From assembly GCF_009877435.1 (NCBI RefSeq), contig NZ_WXEX01000007.1, positions 124,001-188,000 of the forward strand: 64,000 bases of DNA, in the 5' to 3' direction. A program made the translations under genes and the position numbers. This document shows, one piece after another, positions 17,092 through 25,772 of this stretch. Origin of the DNA: Heliomicrobium gestii. Its GTDB lineage: Bacteria; Bacillota; Desulfitobacteriia; Heliobacteriales; Heliobacteriaceae. The number at the start of each line of letters is the position of its first letter. Position 1 is the first letter of the stretch. Below the pieces are notes generated by a model, which saw nothing but the letters and a program-made list of their open reading frames with translations, searched no databases and was not told the origin of the DNA.

Positions 17092-18375
17092 TTACTCGCC
17101 GAGCATTTTCTTCAGGTCTTCTTCCACATTGCCGATCAGGTTCAGGCCGAAGTTTTTCACCAGCACATCGACCACATTGGCCGTCAGGAATTCCGGCGCC
17201 CGGCCGCCCAGGTAGATGTTCTTCACGCCGAGGCTGAAGAGGCCGAGGAGGATGGCGCAAGCTTTTTGCTCAAACCAGCTGAGCACGATCGACAGGGGCA
17301 GGTCGTTGACGCCGCATCCAAAAGCCTCTGCCAGCGCCAGGGCGATCTTGACAGCCGAACCGGAGTTGTTGCACTGGCCCAGGTCAATGTAGCGGGGGAT
17401 GCCGTCGATGTCGCCGAAGTCGATGTCATTGAAGCGGAACTTGCCGCAGGAGGTGGTGAGAATGACGCAGTCCTTCGGCACAGCCAGAGCGAGTTCACGG
17501 TAGTACTCCTGCTCCTTGATCGGCGCGTCACAGCCGGCGATGACAAAGAAACGGCGAATCTTGCCGGCCTTGACGGCTTCGATGATCTGCGGGGCCAGGG
17601 CCAGCACGTTCACATGGTGGAAGCCGGTGGTCATCGTCTTGTCCGATTCCCAGTTGGCATCAGGCAGAGAGAGCGCTTTTTCGATCAGCGCCGAGAAGTC
17701 ATCGTTGACGATCTTGGGGACGCCTTCGAGGCCGGCGCAGCCGTAGGTCCACATGCGGTCGCTGTAGGAGCCGCGAATCGGCATGACACAGTTGGTCGTT
17801 CCTAAGATGGCGCCGGGGAAGGATTCAAAGAGCTTGCGCTGGTCGTGCCAGGCCTTGCCCACATTGCCCTTCAGGTGCGCGTATTTTTTCAGTTCCGGAT
17901 AGCCGTGAGCCGGCAGCATCTCCGAGTGGGTGTAGATGTTGACGCCCTTGCCCTCAGTTTGCTTGAGCAGTTCCAACAGGGCGTGCAGGTTGTGGCCAGT
18001 GACGAGGATGCACTTGCCCTCCACCTTGTCCGAGGAGACGGCGACGGGAACGGGGATGCCGAACTTGTCTGTATGGGCGCGGTCGAGCAGGTCCATCACC
18101 TTGACGGTGGCGGTGCCCACCTTCATCGCCATGGCCACATGCTCGCCGAGATTGAAGTTAGAATTGGTCAGCGTCGAATAAAGGGCTTCCTGGGTGATGG
18201 CGTCCACCTCAGGGTCGCTGTAGCCCAGTTCCCGGGCGTGGGTCGCGTAGGCGGCGACACCTTTCAAGCCAAAGATGATCGTATCTTGGAGGCTGGCGAT
18301 ATCCTCGTTTTTTCCGCAGACGCCGACTTTCGTGCAACCGCCTTTTACGGTTTGCGAGCACTGGTAACAGAACAT
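17092..18375 (-). CDS. hcp: hybrid-cluster protein (hydroxylamine reductase / NO detoxification)
   Basis: Hcp reduces hydroxylamine to ammonia and NO to nitrous oxide and protects anaerobes against nitrosative stress. The N-terminal cysteines C3, C6, C14, C20 form the cubane motif of strict anaerobes (CxxC-x7-C-x5-C). Hybrid-cluster ligands are seen in VTGHNLHALLELL, IYTHSEMLPAHGYPEL, LGTTNCVMP, the VIAGCDAPIKEQEYYREL region, LTTSCGKFRFN and LGQCNNSGSAVKIA. At 427 residues it is of the short class, lacking the roughly 100-residue domain after the cubane motif. Start ATG follows AAAGGGG. A perfect CRP/FNR-type palindrome sits at the right distance upstream for activation. No hcr reductase is adjacent. 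Confidence 0.94.
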   Translation of the reverse strand: MFCYQCSQTVKGGCTKVGVCGKNEDIASLQDTIIFGLKGVAAYATHARELGYSDPEVDAITQEALYSTLTNSNFNLGEHVAMAMKVGTATVKVMDLLDRAHTDKFGIPVPVAVSSDKVEGKCILVTGHNLHALLELLKQTEGKGVNIYTHSEMLPAHGYPELKKYAHLKGNVGKAWHDQRKLFESFPGAILGTTNCVMPIRGSYSDRMWTYGCAGLEGVPKIVNDDFSALIEKALSLPDANWESDKTMTTGFHHVNVLALAPQIIEAVKAGKIRRFFVIAGCDAPIKEQEYYRELALAVPKDCVILTTSCGKFRFNDIDFGDIDGIPRYIDLGQCNNSGSAVKIALALAEAFGCGVNDLPLSIVLSWFEQKACAILLGLFSLGVKNIYLGGRAPEFLTANVVDVLVKNFGLNLIGNVEEDLKKMLGE

Positions 18376-18419
18376 GAAGCAAATCCCCTTTCGTTTTTAT
18401 AACTTACTAACTTACTTAT

Positions 18420-18463
18420 ATAATAACGGTCCTTAGACGCAGAATCTGTGATATTTGTCACAG
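18420..18463 (-). promoter_or_regulatory. predicted hcp promoter with CRP/FNR-family (HcpR-like) operator
   Basis: Palindrome CTGTGA-TATTTG-TCACAG (18446-18463, perfect TGTGA-N6-TCACA core) and a TATTAT -10 box on the minus strand at 18420-18425. The palindrome centre is 29.5 bp upstream of the edge of the -10 box, which places it at about -41.5, the class II activator position. CRP/FNR-family HcpR proteins are known to control hcp in several anaerobes through TTGTGA-type palindromes. No such regulator gene is in the window. Confidence 0.7.
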
Positions 18464-18688
18464 TCGAGCAGAAAAATATCTTGCCGGACATTGCGGCCCC
18501 TCTGGCCCAATGCTACAGTTATGATTACATACTTGGCGCTGGACAGGCTCATCGGCTTCACCCGCACGGCAACGGCGGAGGAGGGCGACAGGGGGCAGCG
18601 CATCAACACCAATGAACCCCGAAGCAAACAATTGCACCCGCAAGCGCCTTTACGGGAAAGATAGGATGTAACAAAGGAGGATTTCACG

Positions 18689-20149
18689 TTGCTCGTTCAT
18701 GAACTGATCCGGAAGGGCCGTCCCGAAAAAGGAGCGCTCTTTGCAAAAAGCGGCAGTTACAGCTATGCTGCCCTTCAGGAGACGGTCGATCGTTACCGCC
18801 GCTGTCTCCACGCCCGTGGCATCGGTCCCGGCGATCGAGTCGGCCTCTTTTGTCACAATTCGGCAGAGTTCATCTTCGCCTACATGGCCATCGCCAGCCT
18901 CGGCGCGGTCATCATCCCCCTCAACATCATGTTCCGCCCCCGGGAGATCGCCTACATCCTCAGCGACGCCGACTCTCGCCATGTCGTCACCGACCGCCCC
19001 CTGGAACTGGCAAGCGCCGAGTTGAATGACAGCGACTTGCCCCTTCAGCACCTCCTGCCGGAGATAGGCGAGGCGGCTTCCGCTTATCGCGACCACCCCC
19101 TTCCCGACGTCCACCTCACCCCGGAAGACCCCTGTGTCATCCTCTACACCTCTGGGACGACGGGACGACCCAAGGGCGCCGTCCTCTCCCACCGCAACCT
19201 GGTCAGCAACGCTCGTTCCTACACGGAGACGATCAAGGCCGTCGAGTCGGACAACTACCTCTGCGTGTTGCCCCTGTTTCACAGCTTTGCCTGGACCTGC
19301 TGCGTCACCACGGCGCTGCTCAATGGCGCTTCGATTACCATCATGGAATCGTTCCAGCCCAAGGAAGCCCTTGCCTTGATCCGTGATTGCGGCGTCAACG
19401 TCGTCACCGGCGTGCCCGCCATGTTTGGAATCTACAACTCCCTCGCCGACCCCCGGGACCTGGCCAATGTTCGCCTCTTCGTTTCCGGCGGCGCTTCCCT
19501 GCCCGTCGAAACGCTCACCCGTTTCAACGAAAAAACGGGCCAGTCCATCGTCGAAGGATACGGTCTTTCCGAAGCGTCGCCGGTCGTCACCTTCAACCCC
19601 ATCGGCGCGACAAAGCCCGGTTCCATCGGCCTCCCCCTCCCTGCCGTCTCGGTCATGATCGTCGACGCCACAGGCCAGGATCTGCCTCCCGGCGAGGTGG
19701 GCGAACTGATCTGTCAGGGGCCAAACGTCATGTCGGGCTACCTCGGACTGCCCCAGGAGACGGCGGCAGTCCTCCGCGACGGTTGGCTCTACACAGGTGA
19801 TCTGGCCTACCGGGATGACGAGGGATACATCTTCATCGTCGATCGAAAAAAAGACCTGATCATCGTCGGCGGCCTCAACGTCTATCCCCGGGAGGTGGAA
19901 GAGGTCCTCTATGCTCACCCGTCCGTGAAAGAGGCCGCCGTGATCGGCATGCCCGACAAGACGCGTGGTGAAGCGGTCCGCGCCTTTGTCGTCATCCGGG
20001 ACGGCGCAGAACTGAACCGGAAGGAACTGATGACCTACCTGCGCGCCAACCTGGCCTCATATAAACTGCCCCGGGAGATCGTCGAGTTGGAGGCTTTGCC
20101 GAGGAACGCCACCGGCAAGGTGCTGAAGAAGGAACTGAAAACGCGGTAA
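18689..20149 (+). CDS. long-chain acyl-CoA synthetase (AMP-forming), FadD-like
   Basis: Activates a carboxylic acid with ATP and CoA by way of an acyl-adenylate. All motifs of the ANL superfamily are present: VILYTSGTTGRPKGA (P-loop), LPLFHSFAWT, VEGYGLSEASPVV, GWLYTGDLAYRDDEGYI, IVDRKKDLII and the C-terminal lysine in NATGKVLKKEL. The 486-residue length fits bacterial class I synthetases. The TTG start at 18689 has AAGGAGG 9 nt upstream. It is divergent from hcp and monocistronic. Medium- or long-chain fatty acids are likely; exact chain length cannot be told. The 312-bp region before it holds the hcp operator and nothing else I recognise. Confidence 0.9.
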   Translation: MLVHELIRKGRPEKGALFAKSGSYSYAALQETVDRYRRCLHARGIGPGDRVGLFCHNSAEFIFAYMAIASLGAVIIPLNIMFRPREIAYILSDADSRHVVTDRPLELASAELNDSDLPLQHLLPEIGEAASAYRDHPLPDVHLTPEDPCVILYTSGTTGRPKGAVLSHRNLVSNARSYTETIKAVESDNYLCVLPLFHSFAWTCCVTTALLNGASITIMESFQPKEALALIRDCGVNVVTGVPAMFGIYNSLADPRDLANVRLFVSGGASLPVETLTRFNEKTGQSIVEGYGLSEASPVVTFNPIGATKPGSIGLPLPAVSVMIVDATGQDLPPGEVGELICQGPNVMSGYLGLPQETAAVLRDGWLYTGDLAYRDDEGYIFIVDRKKDLIIVGGLNVYPREVEEVLYAHPSVKEAAVIGMPDKTRGEAVRAFVVIRDGAELNRKELMTYLRANLASYKLPREIVELEALPRNATGKVLKKELKTR

Positions 20150-20176
20150 GACCCCTCTGCCGCCGATGGAACGTAA

Positions 20177-20226
20177 CAGCCCCGATGGAAGCGCTTATCG
20201 AGCGCCGCCGTCGGGGCTGCCTGTTT
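20177..20226 (+). terminator. probable terminator of the acyl-CoA synthetase gene
   Basis: CAGCCCCGA (20177-20185) pairs with TCGGGGCTG (20211-20219), followed by CCTGTTT. The T run is short. Confidence 0.55.
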
Positions 20227-20396
20227 ACGATGGTCGGCGCAAAAAACACAAGCAAAAACAGCCAGCCTTGCCAATATCGTATCGAGCCTGCAGGTAAAAA
20301 CAGCAATATGCCGACGATCCCAATAAACCCAACCAGGTTATAGTAAACTCGTTTTTTCAGCCCTTCCAGGTCTTTCTGAAAAGCGCTTTTTTCCAC
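20226..20396 (-). pseudogene. truncated remnant of an isoprenylcysteine methyltransferase-like membrane protein
   Basis: The first 57 codons look genuine: MEKSAFQKDLEGLKKRVYYN, then two hydrophobic stretches ending in the YWQGWLFLLVFFAPTIV motif, typical of the N-terminus of ICMT/DUF1295-type membrane methyltransferases. From 20225 the frame runs into the terminator and then antisense to the acyl-CoA synthetase gene, where sequence becomes Arg/Ser-rich noise. The C-terminal catalytic half is absent. It is probably a truncated relic; a very short membrane protein is less likely. Confidence 0.5.
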
Positions 20397-20488
20397 ATCA
20401 TGCCTCCGAAAACCATTCTGGTGAATTTATGATTCCTTTTTCATTTGATTTCATTCAAGGTCCGCCCCAGCAAAGGGGGTGGTTGTAT

Positions 20489-20536
20489 AAAAATAATTCA
20501 CCCCTTACGGTATTGTTGAATGCTACCATAAGGGGT
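20489..20536 (-). terminator. terminator of the CheB-CheR fusion gene
   Basis: ACCCCTTA-C-GGTA pairs with TACC-A-TAAGGGGT around an 11-nt loop; on the minus strand the stem is followed by GAATTATTTTTA. It lies 40 bp past the stop codon. Confidence 0.8.
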
Positions 20537-20576
20537 CGCAACTGTCCGTTTATTCAGGCTCCGGTTAAAATACCCT

Positions 20577-23500
20577 TCACGCCGTCCGGTTCCCCGAAGG
20601 TTTCTCCAGCACCCGCCACAGGCAGGCGTACAGTTCGTTTAAGGCCACCGGTTTCGCCGCCAGTTCATCGGCATAGGTTCGCCACTCTCCGGTGAGGTTC
20701 ACTTGAAAGATATCGCTGGTCACGAGCACCACCGGCGGACAGTTGGCCATCGTCTTGGCGACGCCGCCGATCATATCGGCGGCATGGCCGTCGTGAAACT
20801 CCGCCTCTGTCAAAACCAGGTCTGGCGGTTCAGCGCCTGCCAGAGCGATGGCCTCCTCCATCCCCCGCGCCACCACCGGAGCGCCGCCCAAGACGGTGAC
20901 GACACGGCTCAAGAGCAGGATCGAGGTGGGATCCTCGTCAACGATCAACACCCGGCGATGGGCCATATGGGTTTTCAACCGCTCCATGTTGACAGGCCCT
21001 TGGCCGTTGGCTTCAGCCGGCATCTCCAGGTAACGGACCGGCGCATCCACCGTCACTGTCGTGCCCACGCCTTCTCGCGATTCCACGTCGATCTCACCTT
21101 GCAACGTATGGACCAACTGCTGGGTGATGGCCATCCCAAGGCCGGAACCAGTGATCTTGGTGACGCCCTTGGCCCGGTAGAAGGGGTCGAAGATGTGGGC
21201 CACCGTCTCCATGTTCATCCCGATGCCTCTATCGGCGATCCACAGGCGCAAGCGCTCCCCTTCCCGACTGATGCGAAAGACCACTTGGCCCCCCGCCTGA
21301 GAGTACTTGACGGCGTTGTCGAGCAGGTTGAGCAGGATCTGGCAGAGCTTGCCGAAGTCGCTTTCCACCAGCAGCCGCGGAGAGACCTGGTTGTCGACGA
21401 TATAGTCGACCCGGGCGCGGCGCGCTTTATAGGCGATGACGGCGCTCACCTGGTCGGCCAATTGGGGGATGGAGAACACCTTATTCTCGACGGCCTTTTT
21501 CCCCAACTCGATGGAGGAGAGCTCGAGCACCTGAGTCAGCAAGTTGTTCAGGTTGTCGGCCGCTTTGCGAGTCATATCGAAGTAGGTGGCGATCTCCTCC
21601 TGGAGCGCCTCCCGCTCCGGGAGCCTTTCCCCCTCCGGAAGCTCTTTCCCCACCTGACGCGCTTTCCCTTCCTGGGCCGGTTGGCTCGTTGTCTCCACGC
21701 CCAGTTGGGTCACGCCGAGGATGACGTTCAAGGAACCGCGCAGGTCATGGGAAAGCTCGGCGATGAAGCGCGTCTTCATGTGGTTGGCCCGTTCGGCGTC
21801 TGATTTGGCCAGGGCCAGTTCCTCCGCCATGTTGCGCTCCGTATCCAGGGCCGCCTGCAACTGCCGGTGCAGTTCATGCTGCTCGGTGATGTCATAGGCG
21901 ACGATCAAGAGGCCAACGATCTGCTGCTCCTCGTTGTGGAGGGGCACATAATCAACGTTGAAGGACTTGTTCCGCCAGGCGATGACAGCCCGGCTGACCG
22001 TCTCATTTTCACCCTCGACGAGCCGCTCCAGGTGGGTTTTCAGTTCCCCGAAAAAGGGCGGCACCTGCAAGCCGAAGAGGTTCCGGTTGACGGCCTTGTA
22101 ACTGGGGATGTCGAAGAGCTTCGTCGCCGCCGGGTTCCACTCCAGCACCCGGCCTTCCAGGTCGATGGCGATGACGGCCACATTGATGCTCGTCAGCACG
22201 CTGTTTTTCAGGGCCGACACGGCCAGCAACTCCAGCGTGCGAACCTCCAGTTCCTCATTGATCGTCTCCAGTTCCTCGTTGGCCGCCTCCAGTTCCTCGT
22301 TCGTCGTCTCCAGTTCCTCATTGGCCGATTCCAATTCTTCGTTAGTCGTCTCCAACTCCTCGTTGGCCGCCTGCAGCTCCTCGTTGGTCGTCTCCAACTC
22401 TTCGTTGGTCGACTGCAGTTCTTCCGCAATCGAGAGCGCGTCGGAGAGTTCCTTTTCCATGCTGTCCATCTCCCGTTCCGTCGGGAGCACTGGACCGCTG
22501 GTCCGCCGGATCACGGGCGTGAAGATCAGGATCAGGATCGGCTTGCGATCCTCGTCAGCGTCGAGGAGAAAGGACAGCGCATAGAGGCGGGGCAACTCCC
22601 GCCAGGTGACGCTGATATCCCGGGAAGGCGGAACCAGGCCGCTTTGAAAACACTCCTGCATCTCCGCCTGCATCTTGTCGTCAATCAGTTCGAAGAGCAG
22701 CGCTTCCCGCTCCGGCTCTGCCTTTTCCGCTTCGGCCAGGCAACCGGTGAGCAGCTCATCGGCCCGGCGGTTCCACAGAACGATCTTCAGTTGTTCATTG
22801 AGCGCCAGGACCGGCGCCGACAGGTTTTCCAGGACGCTGTCGGCCACATAGCGGCGGTTGAGCCGGTTGTCGCCATCCGTCAGCTGCATCCAACCGTTGC
22901 GCGGGCGCACATAAGGAACGCGACGCGTGGGAACGGAGCGGGCCCGGTAGATCTTCCAGCGCCGATCGACAAAATCGAAGAGTTCTGGCACCACCGAGGT
23001 GGTCTCTGATTTGCCCAAGAAGAGAAAGCCCCCAGGGTTTAAGGCGTACTGAAACATGGTCAGGACTTTTTTCTGCAATTCTTTCTCAAAGTAGATCAGC
23101 AGGTTGCGGCAGATCAGCAGATCCACCTTGGCGATGGGCGCCGAGTGGACGATGTCCTGCACGCCGAAGATGACGCAGGAACGAATATGTTTTTTTACCT
23201 TATAAAAATCGCCGCAGGCGATCATGTATTTTTCGCGGTAACTTTCCGGCAGGCTCCGCACCTTGGATTCATTATAAAGACCGCGACGCGCCTCCAGGAT
23301 GGCCGCTTCATCGAGGTCGGTGGCGTAAATCTTCAGTTCGGCTTTTTTCTGGGCCTCTTCCAGCATGTCAATGACCATGAAGGCCACCGAGTACGCCTCT
23401 TCCCCTGTCGAACAGCCGACTGACCAGACGCGCAGGGTGTCGCCGTCCTTCAATCGGGCGATCAGGGGTTCCAGGCAATTGACCCGCAGCGATTCATAGG

Positions 23501-24347
23501 CGGCCTCATCACGCAAAAACTGGGTCACATTGATCAGCAGATCGTCGTGCAATTCGTCCAGCTCTTCCGGATATCGCTTCAGGTGTTCGATGTACTCCTG
23601 CACGGACGTGTAATGGAGCTGGGTCATGCGCTTGCGCACGCGCCGCTTGAAGGTGGAGCGCCGGTAATGGACGACATCGATATTCAGCCGGTGGCGCAGC
23701 ATGTCGGCGATTTCCATGTGTTCGTCCAGGGTGAGCTCCCGGCGCACCGTCTCCGGTTCCTTGAGGATCTGGGAGACGATCTTCGGGATTTCGTTGAGCG
23801 GAAGCACAAAGTCGATGGCCCCGGTGTTGATGGCGTTCTGGGGCATGGCGTTGTAGTGGCTGTTGGACGAGTCCTGGGCGATGGTGAAGCCGCCGTGCTC
23901 CTTGATGCTGATGATCCCATTGCTGCCGTCTGAACCGGTGCCAGACAGGACAACGCCGATCACCCGCGACCCAAAAGCTTCGGCGGCCGACTCAAAGAGC
24001 ACATCGATCGAGGGGCGCGCGAACTTCACCTTTTCCGATTCAGCGTCGAGATGAATCCGGTTTCCGTGCAGGACCAGGTGGTGGTTGGGCGTAGCCACGT
24101 AGATCGTCCCGCCGCAGATGACCTCGTCCTGGACGGCCTCCTTCACATCCATGAGGGAGGTGCGCTTCAAGATGGCCGTCAGGTGGGAGGGGTAGCGCGG
24201 CGACAGGTGTTGAACGATGAACACGGCGAGGTTCTGATCGGGGCTCAGCCGGTTGAGGACCTCTTGAATGGCCCGCAACCCGCCGGCTGAAGCGCCGATC
24301 GCGAGCACCCACAAGGCCTGTTCTGGTTCCCGGTTTTTCTCTTCCAT
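20577..24347 (-). CDS. CheB-CheR-PAS-histidine kinase-receiver fusion protein
   Basis: A 1256-residue cytoplasmic signalling protein. Order: CheB methylesterase domain (about 10-195; Ser20 in IGASAGG, His47 in VQHLSP, Asp in GTGSDGSNG), CheR methyltransferase (about 205-480; VWSVGCSTGEEAYSVAF SAM site), a PAS-like segment, a long coiled coil of 7-residue NEELE repeats (about 645-702), a PAS domain (EWNPAATKLF), HisKA with SHDLRGSLN near 865, and HATPase (DNAVKYSQ, DRGIGMN, GSGLGMAI). The C-terminal receiver-like domain has VDEDP, but the phospho-acceptor Asp is replaced: DLVLTEAEF has Glu there. Such fusions are usually sensor kinases acting outside the main chemotaxis system. No che genes are nearby. 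Confidence 0.92.
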   Translation of the reverse strand: MEEKNREPEQALWVLAIGASAGGLRAIQEVLNRLSPDQNLAVFIVQHLSPRYPSHLTAILKRTSLMDVKEAVQDEVICGGTIYVATPNHHLVLHGNRIHLDAESEKVKFARPSIDVLFESAAEAFGSRVIGVVLSGTGSDGSNGIISIKEHGGFTIAQDSSNSHYNAMPQNAINTGAIDFVLPLNEIPKIVSQILKEPETVRRELTLDEHMEIADMLRHRLNIDVVHYRRSTFKRRVRKRMTQLHYTSVQEYIEHLKRYPEELDELHDDLLINVTQFLRDEAAYESLRVNCLEPLIARLKDGDTLRVWSVGCSTGEEAYSVAFMVIDMLEEAQKKAELKIYATDLDEAAILEARRGLYNESKVRSLPESYREKYMIACGDFYKVKKHIRSCVIFGVQDIVHSAPIAKVDLLICRNLLIYFEKELQKKVLTMFQYALNPGGFLFLGKSETTSVVPELFDFVDRRWKIYRARSVPTRRVPYVRPRNGWMQLTDGDNRLNRRYVADSVLENLSAPVLALNEQLKIVLWNRRADELLTGCLAEAEKAEPEREALLFELIDDKMQAEMQECFQSGLVPPSRDISVTWRELPRLYALSFLLDADEDRKPILILIFTPVIRRTSGPVLPTEREMDSMEKELSDALSIAEELQSTNEELETTNEELQAANEELETTNEELESANEELETTNEELEAANEELETINEELEVRTLELLAVSALKNSVLTSINVAVIAIDLEGRVLEWNPAATKLFDIPSYKAVNRNLFGLQVPPFFGELKTHLERLVEGENETVSRAVIAWRNKSFNVDYVPLHNEEQQIVGLLIVAYDITEQHELHRQLQAALDTERNMAEELALAKSDAERANHMKTRFIAELSHDLRGSLNVILGVTQLGVETTSQPAQEGKARQVGKELPEGERLPEREALQEEIATYFDMTRKAADNLNNLLTQVLELSSIELGKKAVENKVFSIPQLADQVSAVIAYKARRARVDYIVDNQVSPRLLVESDFGKLCQILLNLLDNAVKYSQAGGQVVFRISREGERLRLWIADRGIGMNMETVAHIFDPFYRAKGVTKITGSGLGMAITQQLVHTLQGEIDVESREGVGTTVTVDAPVRYLEMPAEANGQGPVNMERLKTHMAHRRVLIVDEDPTSILLLSRVVTVLGGAPVVARGMEEAIALAGAEPPDLVLTEAEFHDGHAADMIGGVAKTMANCPPVVLVTSDIFQVNLTGEWRTYADELAAKPVALNELYACLWRVLEKPSGNRTA
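22243..22410 (-). repeat. 21-bp tandem repeat coding for NEELE heptads
   Basis: Eight copies of a 21-bp unit encode 7-residue repeats of the form (T/A)NEELE(T/A/S). In the protein they form a continuous coiled coil between the CheR and PAS/kinase parts. The repeat is a known feature of CheB-CheR fusion proteins, not a CRISPR. Confidence 0.85.
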
Positions 24348-24523
24348 CCGGAGTCGGCCTCCTCATTCCCGGGGGTTGGCATCCGGTGAAATATCCACAT
24401 CCTGCTATGACATGCGCGTTGTCGGCGCAGAAATCCACTTTGAGACTTATCAATCGTTATAGTAATTTCAATCGCTTTGATCATTCCATTCTTTTCCCTC
24501 AGGGCCGTTTCCTGCTCTTTCAC

Positions 24524-24553
24524 AAAAAAAGCGCCGCTTTTTACGGCGGCGCT
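24524..24553 (-). terminator. terminator of the HD-GYP gene at 24.6 kb
   Basis: AGCGCCGC (24530-24537) pairs with GCGGCGCT (24546-24553). On the minus strand the stem is followed by seven T residues. Confidence 0.9.
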
Positions 24554-24571
24554 GTACTGGATGGCGATTTT

Positions 24572-25612
24572 TCAGGCGACGATGACCAGATTGGTTTGCG
24601 CCTCATCCATCAGATCGATGATCTCGACGACGCGATTGTCTTCCATCACACAGACGACGGGTCGCAGGGGCCAACCGGCGTTTTGCTTGACCACGAGACC
24701 TTTCTTTCCATTGCATAACTCTATCAGGCTGCCATTGGGGTAGATGGCGACGGTGCCGCAAAAGTGACGCACCATGGCAGGGTCAAAATAAGCGCCCGAC
24801 TGGGACCAGATGTATTCATAGGCTTTGTGCCCCGGGAGGGGCTGCCGATAGGGACGGCGCGATGTCAAGGCGTCATAGACATCGGCCACGGCTGCGATGC
24901 GGCCGAACAAATGGATGTCCCCGCCCTTGACGCCTCGGGGATAACCGGTGCCATCGTATTTCTCCTGATGCTGAAAGGCCACATGGGCCGACAACAGGCT
25001 GGAATTCTTGCGCAGGAGATCGTAACCGAAGCGGGTGTGCTGCTGCATGATGGCGTATTCCTCTGCCGTCAGTTTCCCTGGTTTTTTTGTGATCTCCGCG
25101 GGGATTCTTGTCTTCCCGATGTCATGCAAGAGCGCGCCCATCCCCAAAAGAGCCAGTTCTTCGCGTCTTAATCCGGCATGCATGCCGATGATGATCGAGA
25201 GCACGCAAACGGACACACAGTGGGAGTAGGTATATTCATCGTAGTCATGAAGGGCGCTCAGATCGAGGAGGGTTCCCCGATTGCGGACCAATTCTTCGAC
25301 GATCATCTCGACACTTTTTTTGGCGCTGGACAGATCCCTGTCAACCCGCGGCGACGCCAACATCTTCACCAGGTGTCGCGTGTTCTTCATGACTTCTACG
25401 AAGACCGGCTCGGAAAGGGCGTTCTCGTAGTCGATCAGATCGCCAAAGGGACTCTCGATATAGATGGATTGAATGGCCAGATCCTTCAGCCGTTGAAGAT
25501 ACCCGCTGGTCAGTTGTACCCCCCTGGCCAACAGGATGCTGCCCCGGCCGTCATAGACCGGTTTGGCCAACACGGCGCCCGGTTCGACCAGGCTGACGGA
25601 TATTCGCATCAT
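24572..25612 (-). CDS. HD-GYP domain protein, probable c-di-GMP phosphodiesterase
   Basis: 346 residues with the same plan as the protein at 13.6 kb: an N-terminal module (VSLVEPGAVLAKPVYDGRGS), an HD-GYP domain with YSHCVSVCVLS, LLHDIGKTRIP and HQEKYDGTGYP, and a C-terminal IYPNGSLIELCNGKKGLVV module. All residues expected for metal and c-di-GMP binding are present. No sensory domain. Two adjacent ATGs exist (25612, 25609). A promoter with TATAAT lies 100 bp upstream. Confidence 0.87.
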   Translation of the reverse strand: MMRISVSLVEPGAVLAKPVYDGRGSILLARGVQLTSGYLQRLKDLAIQSIYIESPFGDLIDYENALSEPVFVEVMKNTRHLVKMLASPRVDRDLSSAKKSVEMIVEELVRNRGTLLDLSALHDYDEYTYSHCVSVCVLSIIIGMHAGLRREELALLGMGALLHDIGKTRIPAEITKKPGKLTAEEYAIMQQHTRFGYDLLRKNSSLLSAHVAFQHQEKYDGTGYPRGVKGGDIHLFGRIAAVADVYDALTSRRPYRQPLPGHKAYEYIWSQSGAYFDPAMVRHFCGTVAIYPNGSLIELCNGKKGLVVKQNAGWPLRPVVCVMEDNRVVEIIDLMDEAQTNLVIVA

Positions 25613-25713
25613 GCCCTTGGTGCCTCCCTGATGCTGTCGTTTTGCCCCGGGGGTTCGGGCCGAACGGCGGCCTCACCCGTTTCTCGTCAACGCGAATATG
25701 AACATCCCATATT

Positions 25714-25742
25714 ATTATAAGCCAGTTGACGGCGGTTGGGAA
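25714..25742 (-). promoter_or_regulatory. predicted sigma-A promoter for the HD-GYP gene
   Basis: Minus strand: -35 TTCCCA (25737-25742), 17-bp spacer, -10 TATAAT (25714-25719). The -10 is perfect and the -35 matches 4 of 6. Confidence 0.5.
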
Positions 25743-25772
25743 TATGGGGGAAAGAAATTTTTGTATAGATAA

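Noticed and set aside
18650-19918. A 422-codon minus-strand frame opposite the acyl-CoA synthetase
   Set aside because: Antisense to a well-supported enzyme, composition rich in Gly/Arg/Asp as expected for a shadow frame.
22243-22410. Regularly spaced repeats that could look like a CRISPR array
   Set aside because: Units are 21 bp without unique spacers and encode an in-frame coiled coil.
20703-23009. Two plus-strand frames of 366 and 380 codons opposite the CheB-CheR fusion
   Set aside because: Shadows of the conserved kinase gene; the second contains Leu/Arg repeats that mirror the NEELE heptads.
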